Counted from the stretch's first letter, positions 26,001 through 34,077 are shown. The stretch: DNA of 44,240 bases from an uncultured Bacteroidia bacterium (GCA_902801625.1 CADCJI010000027.1:1-44240), one strand, 5' to 3'. Notes: a model not told the origin generated them from the letters alone. Numbers and translations: made by a program.

Positions 26001-27076
26001 AGATGAATGTTGGAATTCCCTTGAAAGACTTACCGATTACCATTAACTACGGCATTAAGACAGGTTTCAATGATGCCTTTTTCATTAATGGAGCGACCCG
26101 TAACCGTCTCATTGCCGAAGACCCGAAAAGTGCCGAACTCATCATGCCATTGCTTCGAGGAAGGGACATTCAGGCTTGGGTACCAGATTGGGTTGATTTG
26201 TATCTGATCAACACACATAATGGAATAAAAGAGACTGGAATAGAGCCAATTAGAATAGACGATTATCCTGCCATCAAGAAACACCTTGACCAATTCTACG
26301 AGAAGCTTGCAAAAAGGATTGACAAGGGCGTTACACCTTACAATTTAAGGAATTGCGACTATATCAAAGAGTTCTCCAAGCCCAAAATCATGTACCCGAA
26401 CATGACCAAATACTTGCCCTTCATCTATGATGAGACTGGGTATTTCGGAAACGACAAGACGTTCATCATCACCTCTCAAGACGACAGTTTTTCGCTTAAA
26501 ATCTTAGTCGCCATTTTCAACTCGAAATTGGCCAAACTATGGATTCGCCGCCATTGTCCAGAATTAGGAGAAGATCGTCGCGAAATCCGAAAGGTCTATT
26601 TCGAGAATTTCCCCATCCCAATAGAGTCCGGCAGGTACGACCGCGGTAGCGATAACGGGGCATGCCCCGTTGACCCTACCGGATCCTTTCCTTCCATCGG
26701 CCTACCTTCTGGAAGCAATCCTGCCAGACTATCCCAATTGGCAGAGCAAATGCTTTCCCTCCATTCCCAGCTTCAGCAAAAGCGTCACCGTTTCCTTCGT
26801 CGCCTTCAGGACAACCTTGGCATCGCGAAAGTCACCGCCGCTTTGGAGCATTTCGATGAGCTGGATTTCAAGGCCTTTGTGGCCGAGTTAAAGAAACAGA
26901 AAGTCGCCCTTTCACTTGCCCAACAAGATGAATGGGAAGACTACTTCAACCAATACAAGGCCGACTGCAACGCACTCACCACCCAAATCGCCGCTACCGA
27001 CAAAGAAATAGATCAAATGGTTTATCAGCTTTACGGCCTGACTGAAGATGAGATAAAAGTAGTGGAAGGAGATTAA
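23087..27076 (+). CDS. Type IIG (Eco57I-like) restriction-modification protein with inserted RAYT/Y1 transposase domain
   Basis: This 1329-residue protein is a single-chain restriction endonuclease plus N6-adenine methyltransferase. The N-terminal nuclease has a PD-(D/E)xK core (D88, E102-L-K104 in VIELKD). Methyltransferase motif I is DPACGSG (447-453) and motif IV is NPPY (823-826). The region after about 900 would hold the target-recognition domain, and a coiled segment closes the protein. Homologues pass directly from the GNSLIDDP...EFPKIF segment to GGFDVVIGNPPY. Here about 252 residues (563-814) intervene. They form a HUH nuclease of the REP-associated tyrosine transposase type, with HMH at 636-638 and Tyr782 in EYIRTNREHHGL, split by a low-complexity repeat linker. 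A REP-like hairpin is also embedded near residues 1181-1199. No frameshift is present. There is no separate specificity gene nearby. Confidence 0.88.
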   Translation: MQIFQRNILNKYIEGLDNTLIDERYKTFSSFFLDPERQANILNSKEEQFQEGFLRELYVKILGYTLNPDPNFNLTTEKKNETNSKKADGAILVDGKVVGVIELKDHKTPDLSKVEAQAFNYKSQHKEAVYVVISNFEKLRFYIDNAVDFEEFDLFHLTRVDFALLWICLAYENIAKNLPKQIKAASLTNEDQITNALYKDYSNFKRDLFEDILKNNPTDDTEHKILLFKKTQKLLDRLLFIFFAEDRGLLPPNSIMLIINQWEKLKDLDEYQPFYNRLKKYFGYMNTGFQGKNYEVFAYNGGLFKPDEILDGLIISDEVLMRYCKKISDYDFQSDVDVNILGHIFENSLTEIEEVTERLLTSGHASMGQSQTASKRKKDGVFYTPQYITKYIVENTVGKLCREKKAELGIDESEYFTDKKRQVATKKALIEKLEAYRDWLLQISICDPACGSGAFLNAALNFLIAEHKLIDEMQAKVEGAAIVFPNIENPILENNLYGVDINEESVEIAKLSLWLRTAKPHRKLNSLNDNIKCGNSLIDDPIIAGDKAFCWEKEFPKIFLEKQKRPWHITTAVHDSRTSDRMIEYDVRRLRDHGTRPYPEPMLLSTEEEIIITETVAKIVEEDKLNVLAYNICFDHMHLLLVCEEEEVPKIVGKIKSMTARAVNIAMGRTIPTKEKPKGSTSVATESLVGTTAIATTESPVGRTAVATTENPVGTTAVATTENPVGTTAVATAGHDPLTLPDATLPDDKLPKKGVTQCSLWGRKFGNTYINSDEHLYNAIEYIRTNREHHGLDPLPVEYPHCVSIEEAFRPEYTGGFDVVIGNPPYVQLQTMGEMSDAYEKCGYEVYNKTADLYCLFYERGCQLLKKKGLLGFIASNKWLKVNYGIQLRKYLTTKANPYILIDFPGVPVFEDATVDPQILLLSKEPYSGKTFACACKQTSDIALFIEENKKETTFGEDAWTIPDDSSAIFEKMNVGIPLKDLPITINYGIKTGFNDAFFINGATRNRLIAEDPKSAELIMPLLRGRDIQAWVPDWVDLYLINTHNGIKETGIEPIRIDDYPAIKKHLDQFYEKLAKRIDKGVTPYNLRNCDYIKEFSKPKIMYPNMTKYLPFIYDETGYFGNDKTFIITSQDDSFSLKILVAIFNSKLAKLWIRRHCPELGEDRREIRKVYFENFPIPIESGRYDRGSDNGACPVDPTGSFPSIGLPSGSNPARLSQLAEQMLSLHSQLQQKRHRFLRRLQDNLGIAKVTAALEHFDELDFKAFVAELKKQKVALSLAQQDEWEDYFNQYKADCNALTTQIAATDKEIDQMVYQLYGLTEDEIKVVEGD
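25150..25257 (+). repeat. Three 36-bp tandem repeats encoding a linker in the RAYT insert
   Basis: Units at 25150-25185, 25186-25221 and 25222-25257 are nearly identical. Each encodes a 12-residue VGTTAVATTENP-type repeat. A degenerate unit precedes them, and a fourth copy runs into the hairpin element at 25256-25310. Each unit contains GGTAG twice. No spacers are present, so this is not a CRISPR array. Confidence 0.93.
25256..25310 (+). repeat. REP-like 55-bp element, copy A
   Basis: The element runs from CCGGTAGG to CCCTACCGG. It contains GTAG just before a perfect 18-nt palindrome, AGCGGGTCATGACCCGCT. The outer ends are themselves inverted complements. GTAG beside a hairpin is the organisation of REP sequences recognised by RAYT proteins (established for E. 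coli). Confidence 0.85.
26628..26682 (+). repeat. REP-like 55-bp element, copy B
   Basis: This has the same length and layout as copy A, 1.37 kb downstream in the same gene and frame. Its palindrome is AACGGGGCATGCCCCGTT. It differs from copy A at six bases; four of these are two compensatory base-pair changes within the stem. Confidence 0.88.
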
Positions 27077-27144
27077 TAAGGTCTTATGTAACGATATCCA
27101 ATAAGGTAATTTGTTCAAAAGGGGAATACTGTCCCCCAAACAAA

Positions 27145-27176
27145 TCGAGGGCATACCAGAAATGGCGTGCCCTCGA
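27145..27176. terminator. Hairpin between convergent genes, possible terminator
   Basis: TCGAGGGCA (27145-27153) pairs with TGCCCTCGA (27168-27176), and the stem can extend with one mismatch and one wobble to a GAAA tetraloop. No strong T-run follows on either strand. It lies between the R-M gene and the hydrogenase gene; a second small hairpin (gggga...tcccc) precedes it. Confidence 0.5.
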
Positions 27177-27201
27177 ACAATGATTCAAAACCAGAATCTC
27201 A

Positions 27202-28632
27202 TTAAAACTCCGTCATTAGTTTTACGGTATTGAAGATCGTCTTTTCCTTGGCTTCATTGCCGTATTTATCGACATCGACGACGTTGCGCGGACTGTGAGT
27301 GATGCACACAGGACCGTTCAAGCAGCCGCCGTCGCAGGCCATGCCTTCAAAGAAGTTTTCAGTGGCCTTGTTGAATTTCAACTTGGTCAAGGCGGCCTTA
27401 CATTCGGCGATGCCGTTCATGGCGATAGGCTTCACGCCTTCCACACCCATTTCCTTAGCAACATCAGCAATACCATGGGCGATGCCGCCCGACTTGGCGA
27501 AGATACGGCCGTAATAGGAAGCGTTGTTCAACTCGGAGTCTTCCATCTGCGTAGTGTCGATGCCACGAGCGTCAACGAAGGCTTGCAACTCTTCAAACGA
27601 CATGACACTGTCGATGGCACCACCAGTCTTTTCAAGCCTGTATTCCAACTTTTTCGAGGTGCAGGGTCCGATGAAGACGACCTTGGCCGTCGGGTCGGAT
27701 TTCTTGATGAGGCGGGCTGTCTCCACCATCGGTGACACCGAAGAAGAGATATATTGCTTCAGTTCGGGGAAGTTTTTCTCGACAAAACTCACAAACGAAG
27801 GGCAGCACGAGGTGGTCATCAGTTTCTTCTCGTTCCATTCCTGGGCCTCACGGTAGAGGGTGATGTCGGCACCAAGGGCGGCTTCCACAACGTGATGGAA
27901 CCCCAATTTCTTGATGGCCGTAACAACTTGTGTTACGCGACCGAAGCGGCATTGGCTGACGATGGCCGGCGCAATGACAGCGTACACTTTGTATTTCGTG
28001 TTGTTCTCCGACTTCTTCAGGATGTCGATGATGTCGAGGATGAGCGACTTGTCGGAGATGGCACCGAAGGGGCATTTATAAACGCAGGCACCGCAAGAGA
28101 TACACTTTTCGTTGTCAATCTTGGCCTTCTTGTTCTCGTCGATGGAGATGGCCTTCACCTTGCAGCTCACCATGCAGGGACGGTGTTGCAGGATGATGGC
28201 AGAGTAGGGGCAGGCTTGGGTGCATTTGCCGCACTCGATGCACTTGTCCTTGTCGACGGTGGCGCGATGGTTCACGATGGTGATGGCATCCTTGGGGCAC
28301 ACTTCCTTGCAACTGTGTACCATGCAGCCACGGCAGGCTGGCGTGACATAGATTCCGTCAATGGGACATTCGTCGCAGGCGCTGTCGATGACCTCGATGA
28401 CGTTGGGGTTGCTCTTGTCGCCACCCATGGCCATTTGGATGCGGTCTTGCAGGATGGCGCGTTCCTTATAGATGCAGCAGCGTGTTTCGGCTTTCGGGCC
28501 AGGGCTGAGCAGCTTGGGCACTTCCATGTAGGCTTCCTCCAATCCGCCTTCGTAGGCGCGTCGGATGATTTCTTTCAGCACTTTGTATTTGACGAGTTGT
28601 ACGTCGGTGTCAAAAATCCTTTGTGAGTTCAT
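27202..28632 (-). CDS. [FeFe] hydrogenase, group B-like, with multiple ferredoxin motifs
   Basis: The 476-residue protein begins with a cysteine-bearing region (C52, C53, C86, C89). Several [4Fe-4S] motifs follow: CRGCMVHSCKEVC, CIECGKCTQACP, and CISCGACVYKCP. The H-cluster domain then carries TSCCP (274-278, Cys276/277), GPCTSKK (Cys324) and MACDGGCLNGP (Cys433, Cys437). The L3 motif CxxxC followed by NGP rather than GGGQ fits the group B hydrogenases of clostridia and Bacteroides, whose physiological direction is unsettled. All cluster ligands are present, so it may be catalytically active. It is the last gene of the ferredoxin-HydS-SpoIIE operon, 24 nt after the phosphatase gene. Confidence 0.86.
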   Translation of the reverse strand: MNSQRIFDTDVQLVKYKVLKEIIRRAYEGGLEEAYMEVPKLLSPGPKAETRCCIYKERAILQDRIQMAMGGDKSNPNVIEVIDSACDECPIDGIYVTPACRGCMVHSCKEVCPKDAITIVNHRATVDKDKCIECGKCTQACPYSAIILQHRPCMVSCKVKAISIDENKKAKIDNEKCISCGACVYKCPFGAISDKSLILDIIDILKKSENNTKYKVYAVIAPAIVSQCRFGRVTQVVTAIKKLGFHHVVEAALGADITLYREAQEWNEKKLMTTSCCPSFVSFVEKNFPELKQYISSSVSPMVETARLIKKSDPTAKVVFIGPCTSKKLEYRLEKTGGAIDSVMSFEELQAFVDARGIDTTQMEDSELNNASYYGRIFAKSGGIAHGIADVAKEMGVEGVKPIAMNGIAECKAALTKLKFNKATENFFEGMACDGGCLNGPVCITHSPRNVVDVDKYGNEAKEKTIFNTVKLMTEF

Positions 28633-28656
28633 CTTGTTTGGGTTATTGTGGGATGA

Positions 28657-29817
28657 TCAATAATAATTCAGTTCGACGATTTTGCCTATCTTGCGTAGGT
28701 CGTTGGCAATTTTCTCCACGATTTTCATCTTCATGGTCGTGTCGATGGGTAGTCCTTGGTGCGCCACGTTGACGCTTTGCCCGACGAAGAAGGTGATGTG
28801 GGTGGCCCGCTCAAAGAGGTAGTCTGCGAGGAGCGAGGCACCGTCTTTCTTGGTGAAGGTCTTGGGGGTCAGATCAGAGATGGAGATGTATTTCTCCAAC
28901 ATTTGCATCAGGCGGCGCAAGGTGAGCACACCCTCGGTGGTCAGGTCGATGCCTTTGATGTAGCCGATGGGAGGCACTTCCTTGTCAGGGAAATCGAAGC
29001 TGGTCTTCAACTCGGTTTTGAGGTGGCGCGCCACGATGGTGGAGCTGGTACCACCGCACACGATTTTCTTTGAAGGACCGGCCAAGAATTGCTCGATGTA
29101 GAAGTCATCCTTTTCCTTGTCGACGGGCGGGCCAACCATAATGTTAACATCAAGGCGCTTGCGAATCTTGACGGCGGCCACGGTGGTATCGTCGCCAGGC
29201 TTGTCGGCGTAGAGGTCGTTGCAGGCCGATGCCAAGAGGCAGGCCACGGCTCGGGCCGACATGGAGCGCGTGATGTTGGCATTGAGATGTTCCATGATTT
29301 GGTCACGTTCCCAACCGAAGTTGAGGATTTGTCCGATGCCAGCATGAATGGTGCCGTCGGACATGACAATGATGATGTCGTCTTCCTCAAGGTTTAGTTC
29401 GGTGCGAAATACCTTCTTGCCGCACACATCGAGTTCGATACGCTCGAAGTTCTGGCATTGTCCACGATGGTAGTAGATGGCCTCGGGGTTGTCGAATTCG
29501 AACATGATGCCTTTGCCCTCGGTGTTCACATGGATGATGGAGAAGGTGGAGTAGGCCACACCACGCTCCGAGCACACCGGAAGGGTTTGGATGATGGTCT
29601 CCACGCATTCGTAGATGTCGATGTCGTTGGCGGCCATCGTGCAGAGGATCTTCGAGGTGAGCGTGGAAAGGATGTTGGCCTTCACGCCGCTACCCAAACC
29701 GTCAGCCAAGACGAGGGTGGTGAAGCCGTCCTTAACGGTGCAGGCCACATTGTCGCCGCATAATTCCTCGCCGACATGGTTCAGCGAGGTGCATCCCGTT
29801 TCTAAGCAGAGTTCCAT
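28657..29817 (-). CDS. SpoIIE-family PP2C-type serine phosphatase
   Basis: The 386-residue protein has a PP2C/SpoIIE catalytic domain: N-terminal GEELCGDN, VLADGLGSGVKA (metal-binding Asp), and YSTFSIIHV. EDDIIIVMSDGTIHAG and KPGDDTTVAAVKI (second metal Asp pair) complete it. A C-terminal domain of about 150 residues (from IMVGPPVDKEKD) has no function I can name, although it looks conserved with hydrogenase-linked homologues. SpoIIE phosphatases normally dephosphorylate STAS anti-anti-sigma proteins that RsbW-like kinases phosphorylate. The RsbW-like protein at 7347-7769 is a plausible opponent. The start overlaps the stop of the sensory hydrogenase gene by one base, so phosphatase and sensor are translationally coupled. 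Confidence 0.87.
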   Translation of the reverse strand: MELCLETGCTSLNHVGEELCGDNVACTVKDGFTTLVLADGLGSGVKANILSTLTSKILCTMAANDIDIYECVETIIQTLPVCSERGVAYSTFSIIHVNTEGKGIMFEFDNPEAIYYHRGQCQNFERIELDVCGKKVFRTELNLEEDDIIIVMSDGTIHAGIGQILNFGWERDQIMEHLNANITRSMSARAVACLLASACNDLYADKPGDDTTVAAVKIRKRLDVNIMVGPPVDKEKDDFYIEQFLAGPSKKIVCGGTSSTIVARHLKTELKTSFDFPDKEVPPIGYIKGIDLTTEGVLTLRRLMQMLEKYISISDLTPKTFTKKDGASLLADYLFERATHITFFVGQSVNVAHQGLPIDTTMKMKIVEKIANDLRKIGKIVELNYY

Positions 29818-31526
29818 CAGTTCTTCTTGTTTTCTTCGGTTAGGGTTTTCTTGAGTTTCAGCAAGGCCACCTTGGTTTCGGCTGTGGTTTCGCCCAATAG
29901 CGATGCAATCTCCTGAGCCACACGCATTTGTTTCTTGATGACCTCATCGGTCGTGGTCAAGGTTTCCATCTTCACCTTCATGATGCGGTTTTCGTAATCG
30001 ACTGAATCGGTGACATCTTTTAGGATGCCGAAGATGACGTTTTGTCCAGCCAGGTAGTTGATGGATATGTCGACGTATTTCCCGGTGGTGGGGATGTGCG
30101 TCTGTTTGCAACTGATGTGCTTCTTTTGCGTATAGGCGTTGTAGAAGTCGATGGGACTGAAGAAGTCGGCGGCAGGTCTTCCCTTGGCGTTGGGATCATC
30201 GATGCCGAGGAGTTCCCTACCTTTATTGTTGATTTCCTGAATGTTGAGTTCCGAGTCGAGGACGATGATGCCTTCAGGACTGTTTTGGATGATCTCGAAC
30301 GAGAGTGATTCGGCACGCTGACGCATGTAAGGCAGGCAGATCTCGATATCAGCATAGCCGTTGTACACTGCCCAAGCCTTCTCGCGGCAAGTGGCATAGC
30401 CGCATGAACCGCAATTCAGTTCATCTTCGGGTGTCATCTTACCGGTCTGGTGCAGGATGGCCTCAATGTCGCGCTCAGGGGCAGCCATGCTGTGGCTACG
30501 AAGGCGCGGATGTGCGGCGGCCAGGCTTAAGTCAAGCGGGCTGTCGTCTTGAGGTTCGGTCAGGGCTTGTTTCTCGCGGCTGACATATTTGCGTACATCG
30601 GCAGTGGCCTTAATGGAACCACCCTCTTTAACCAAAGAGCAAGGTCCATTCACACAGGCGTCTACGCAAAGGTTGATTTCCATCACCACATGGTCGAGAT
30701 GTTCGATGTTTTCCAAAGCCTCGACGCATTTCTTCGGGCCGTCGACGGCGATATATTCATAGCCTTCGGGCAGAACAGGGAAGGAGTTGATGATGCCTTG
30801 CGGTATAGGGTATTCTTTGGCGAGGTTGGGCGTGCCGTTTTTCTTGTTGAGGCTAAGGTTGGAGATTTCGTCGAGTTTGATGTTTTTCTCATCGAAAAAT
30901 TTCACCACATCCTCAAAGGTCAGCACGTGGTCAATCAAATGGCATTCATCGGCTTCACGCTTCTTGGCGATGCAGGGGCCGATAAAGACGATTCGGGCAT
31001 CGGGGTGTTGCTTCTTGATGATTTTGGCATGGGCTACCATTGGCGAGTCAACAGGAGCTAGGTATTTGAGTGCCTTCGGATAATATTCCTGAATCATGCG
31101 GCAAGCGGCAGGGCATGCCGAGGTGATGAAATTGGTGAACTCGCCCGTCTTAAGCAATCGTGCATATTCCTTGGTGACAGCTTGTGCTCCCACGGCGGTT
31201 TCTTCCGCATCGGCAAAGCCTAACTTGGCCAAGGCCAATTTCATTACGCCAAAGTCGGTGAGGCCGAAGCTTGATATGAACGATGGGGCAACACTGGCAA
31301 TTACCTTGTCGGTACCAGCCAGCATTTGTTTCACTTCTTCCAGTTCGCTGTGAACGATCTTCGCATTTTGCGGACAAGCCAATGTGCAGTGGCCGCACAA
31401 GATGCAGCGGTCTTCAATGATTTCGGCCTGATGGCCCTTGAAGTCGATGGCTTTCACCGGACATTCGCGAAGGCATTTGTAGCAATCCTTGCATTTCGCA
31501 TTGCGAAACTCTAAGTATTTCGACAT
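29817..31526 (-). CDS. hydS: PAS-containing sensory [FeFe] hydrogenase (HydS-like)
   Basis: The 569-residue protein has two [4Fe-4S] motifs at the N-terminus (CKDCYKCLRECP, CILCGHCTLACP). An H-cluster domain follows with TSACP (135-139), GPCIAKK (Cys185) and NLCVDACVNGP (Cys287, Cys291). The first cysteine of the usual TSCCP is Ala137. It continues with an RnfB-like 4Fe-4S domain (CGSCGYATC 372-380, Cys397), a PAS domain (about 405-515), and a C-terminal helical tail without kinase motifs. This is the architecture of group C sensory hydrogenases. Coupling to a SpoIIE phosphatase suggests that H2 or redox state sensed by the modified H-cluster is relayed to the phosphatase. Confidence 0.88.
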   Translation of the reverse strand: MSKYLEFRNAKCKDCYKCLRECPVKAIDFKGHQAEIIEDRCILCGHCTLACPQNAKIVHSELEEVKQMLAGTDKVIASVAPSFISSFGLTDFGVMKLALAKLGFADAEETAVGAQAVTKEYARLLKTGEFTNFITSACPAACRMIQEYYPKALKYLAPVDSPMVAHAKIIKKQHPDARIVFIGPCIAKKREADECHLIDHVLTFEDVVKFFDEKNIKLDEISNLSLNKKNGTPNLAKEYPIPQGIINSFPVLPEGYEYIAVDGPKKCVEALENIEHLDHVVMEINLCVDACVNGPCSLVKEGGSIKATADVRKYVSREKQALTEPQDDSPLDLSLAAAHPRLRSHSMAAPERDIEAILHQTGKMTPEDELNCGSCGYATCREKAWAVYNGYADIEICLPYMRQRAESLSFEIIQNSPEGIIVLDSELNIQEINNKGRELLGIDDPNAKGRPAADFFSPIDFYNAYTQKKHISCKQTHIPTTGKYVDISINYLAGQNVIFGILKDVTDSVDYENRIMKVKMETLTTTDEVIKKQMRVAQEIASLLGETTAETKVALLKLKKTLTEENKKN

Positions 31527-31537
31527 GTCGTTCTTTT

Positions 31538-31837
31538 TTAGATTTCAATCAACGGATAGATTTCCCTTACAAAAAGTTCTTCTGCGTTGTCTTTGGTGAC
31601 ATTATGCAAAAGCAAGAAGCCGTCTTCGGTGCTGATGTTGGCTTTTTTCATCATATTCTCTGAAATGTCGTCGGTCTTCATGTTCACGCCTTGGGCGCAA
31701 TGGCCGAGGCAGAAACTGGCTTGCAATTCGACGAGATCTTCTATGTCATATTTCTTGAGGATGTCTTTCAAGGCTTGGATCACATCGTAGGAACCTTTCA
31801 AGTGGCATGAACTGCCAACGCATACTTTAATATTCAT
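31538..31837 (-). CDS. Thioredoxin-like [2Fe-2S] ferredoxin domain protein
   Basis: The 99-residue protein has CVGSSC and CLGHC, the four ligands of a thioredoxin-like [2Fe-2S] ferredoxin. It is the close paralogue of the 13197-13502 product at the head of the nqr operon. Here it precedes the sensory hydrogenase by 11 nt and is the first gene of the operon. It probably delivers electrons to, or reports on, the sensory hydrogenase. Confidence 0.87.
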   Translation of the reverse strand: MNIKVCVGSSCHLKGSYDVIQALKDILKKYDIEDLVELQASFCLGHCAQGVNMKTDDISENMMKKANISTEDGFLLLHNVTKDNAEELFVREIYPLIEI

Positions 31838-31916
31838 TTTGGGTTAGTTTTAATGGATTGTATTGTTGTGAACGATATTTTCTTGCTTTTGTTGTAGTGT
31901 TGTTAAATAATTAGGT

Positions 31917-31945
31917 CGGGTGGCCACAGTTTTTGTGGTCACCCG
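31917..31945 (-). terminator. Hairpin after the alcohol dehydrogenase gene
   Basis: CGGGTGGCCACA (31917-31928) pairs with TGTGGTCACCCG (31934-31945) with one G-T pair and a 5-nt loop. The T-run on the minus strand is weak, so termination efficiency is uncertain. Confidence 0.65.
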
Positions 31946-31966
31946 CCTGTCAATGGTAATATAAAC

Positions 31967-33184
31967 TCAAAAATTAACTTCGGTATCGTAATAGCAGCAC
32001 TTCAGCAGCTCTTCCATCTCATTTTGCGTTGGGATGCGTGGGTTGGAGCCTGTGCAGGCATCGCCAATGGCATTCTTGGCGATTTCCGGCAGTCTTTCAA
32101 GGAACACATTCTCAGGCACAAAGCCTTGTTCGCAAGGGTAGGAGTCGGCACCATAGTTCTTGATGCAGTGCGGGATATTGAGGTCGTCGTTCATCTTGCG
32201 CAGTGCGGCAATGAGCAAGGCCACCTTTTCGTCGTCGTTGCTTCCGCCAAGGTTCATATTGTCGGCGATGACACCGTAGCGTTGCTTGGCCTCGGGATTC
32301 TTGGCATTGAAGGCGATAACCTTGGGCAGATACATGGCGTTGGCTGCACCGTGGATGATGTGTGCGCCAAAATCGGCAAACGCGGCACCTGTCTTGTGAG
32401 CCATTGAGTGGACGATGCCTAACAGGGCATTGGAAAAGGCCATGCCAGCGAGGCATTGGGCGTTGTGCATCTCATTGCGGGCGTTCACATCGCCGTTGTA
32501 CGAGTTCACCAGGTCTCTTTGGATCATCTTGATGGCATGCATTGCCAACGGGTCGGTGTAGTCACAGTGGGCGGTCGAGACATAGGCTTCAATGGCATGC
32601 GTCATGGCATCCATACCCGTGTGGGCAACCAGTTTCTTCGGCATGGTTTGAGCCAAGGCAGGGTCAACGATGGCCACGTCGGGCGTGATTTCAAAGTCGG
32701 CGATGGGATATTTGATGCCCTTGGCATAGTCGGTGATGATGGAGAAGGCAGTCACTTCGGTGGCTGTGCCCGAGGTAGACGAAACGGCGCAGAAGTGGGC
32801 CTTGGTTCTCAGTTTAGGCAGGCCGAACACCTTGCACATGTCTTCGAAACTTGTCTCAGGGTATTCGTACTTGATCCACATGGCTTTGGCTGCATCGATG
32901 GGTGAACCACCGCCAATAGCCACAATCCAGTCGGGTTGGAACTCTTGCATCACAGCGGCACCTTTCATCACGGTTTCCACCGACGGGTCAGGCTCGATGC
33001 CGTCAATCACTCTCACTTCCATGCCTGCCTCTTGCAGGTAGGCGATGGCTCTATCTAAAAATCCGAAACGTTTCATGCTTCCTCCGCCAACGCAGATGAC
33101 GGCGCGTTTGCCTGTAAAAGTCTTCAATGCTTCTAAAGCGTTCTCACCATGATAAAGGTCTCTCGGTAATGTGAATCTATTCAT
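31967..33184 (-). CDS. Iron-containing (group III) alcohol dehydrogenase
   Basis: The 405-residue protein belongs to the butanol dehydrogenase/lactaldehyde reductase family, reducing aldehydes to alcohols with NAD(P)H. The cofactor motif is GGGSPIDAAK (91-100). Metal ligands are expected at Asp192 and His196 (GMDAMTHAIEA), His259 (GIVHSMAH) and His278 (HGAANA). TSGTATEVTAFSIIT is also typical. The neighbour rex is the usual regulator of such fermentative enzymes. The substrate (ethanol, butanol or propanediol) cannot be decided from the sequence. The 129 bp between it and the next gene contain a terminator-like hairpin. Confidence 0.92.
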   Translation of the reverse strand: MNRFTLPRDLYHGENALEALKTFTGKRAVICVGGGSMKRFGFLDRAIAYLQEAGMEVRVIDGIEPDPSVETVMKGAAVMQEFQPDWIVAIGGGSPIDAAKAMWIKYEYPETSFEDMCKVFGLPKLRTKAHFCAVSSTSGTATEVTAFSIITDYAKGIKYPIADFEITPDVAIVDPALAQTMPKKLVAHTGMDAMTHAIEAYVSTAHCDYTDPLAMHAIKMIQRDLVNSYNGDVNARNEMHNAQCLAGMAFSNALLGIVHSMAHKTGAAFADFGAHIIHGAANAMYLPKVIAFNAKNPEAKQRYGVIADNMNLGGSNDDEKVALLIAALRKMNDDLNIPHCIKNYGADSYPCEQGFVPENVFLERLPEIAKNAIGDACTGSNPRIPTQNEMEELLKCCYYDTEVNF

Positions 33185-33384
33185 TTTTGTGGGTTTTTAA
33201 TTGGTTATTATTAAAGTTTGTCTTACTGGTTTGGTTTTGATGATTGGTTGTTGAAAATCCTTTTATTTTCCGTAATAGGCTGATTTGTTATTATAAGATA
33301 TTTTTTTATCGATATTAACTAGAAAGGTTCCTTTTTCTTTAGATGCTTTTGTTTCCATTTATCGTTGTGGGAAAAAGTATTGGT

Positions 33385-34044
33385 CTATTTGTCGTTATTC
33401 AATTTCTTTGCTAATTGGTGCGAGAGGACAGCCAGTGACGAAGGGAGGTTCTCGTTTTTCACAAGGATGCCCTGCGGCACATTGAGCAAGGTGAAGGCAA
33501 AGTTCCAGATGGCAAGGATGCCGCACTTCACCATTTGGTCACAGACGGCCTGAGCTTGGTCGGCGGGCACAGTGATGATTCCAATTTTTACACCTGTGCG
33601 CCTAATGTAGTTCTCCATCTTTTCCATGGGAAGAATGAATTTGTCACCAACCTGAAGACCATGCAAGTCGGGGTCTTTGTCGAACCCGACTGTGATATTC
33701 AGTCCCATGCTAGAAAACTCTTTGTTGGTCAGTATAAGCCTACCAAGGCTTCCAACGCCGACCAAGATGGCTTCGTCCACTTTATTATAACCTAAAAAAT
33801 CACTTAAATCATTTAATAATGTATCGATTTCAAAACCAGCGCGAGGCTTTCCTTCCACACTACTCACTCCAGACAGGTCTTTGCGTACCAAGACAGGGTT
33901 GAGGTTAAGGCTTTGGGCAACAGCTGCTGCCGACACATATTTCTCGCCTTGTTGTTGCATCTTGAGGATGTGGCTGTAGTAGAGCGGCAACCGACTCAAG
34001 GTCGATTTAGGTACTACCAAGGAGATGTTGTGTTGTGTCGCCAT
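33385..34044 (-). CDS. rex: Redox-sensing transcriptional repressor Rex
   Basis: Rex binds DNA when NAD+ is high and releases it when NADH rises, derepressing fermentation and hydrogenase genes. The 219-residue protein has an N-terminal winged helix (VPKSTLSRLPLYYSHI, then SAAAVAQSLNLNPVLVRKDLS). A Rossmann domain follows with LVGVGSLGRLIL (94-105) and the NADH-linked GFDKDPDLHG. The C-terminal helix used for domain swapping is AVLSHQLAKKL. The start codon follows an extensive inverted repeat and promoter. Its neighbours (alcohol dehydrogenase, hydrogenases, fumarate reductase) are expected targets. The 200 bp between it and adh show no gene. Confidence 0.94.
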   Translation of the reverse strand: MATQHNISLVVPKSTLSRLPLYYSHILKMQQQGEKYVSAAAVAQSLNLNPVLVRKDLSGVSSVEGKPRAGFEIDTLLNDLSDFLGYNKVDEAILVGVGSLGRLILTNKEFSSMGLNITVGFDKDPDLHGLQVGDKFILPMEKMENYIRRTGVKIGIITVPADQAQAVCDQMVKCGILAIWNFAFTLLNVPQGILVKNENLPSSLAVLSHQLAKKLNNDK

Positions 34045-34077
34045 ATCGATACAAATTTATCTATTTGTTTGATGCTG

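Noticed and set aside
31862-31915. Rex-type operator half-sites (TTGTGAA, TTGTTAA) upstream of the ferredoxin-HydS operon
   Set aside because: Only half-sites with poor second halves are present; chance matches are likely in AT-rich sequence.
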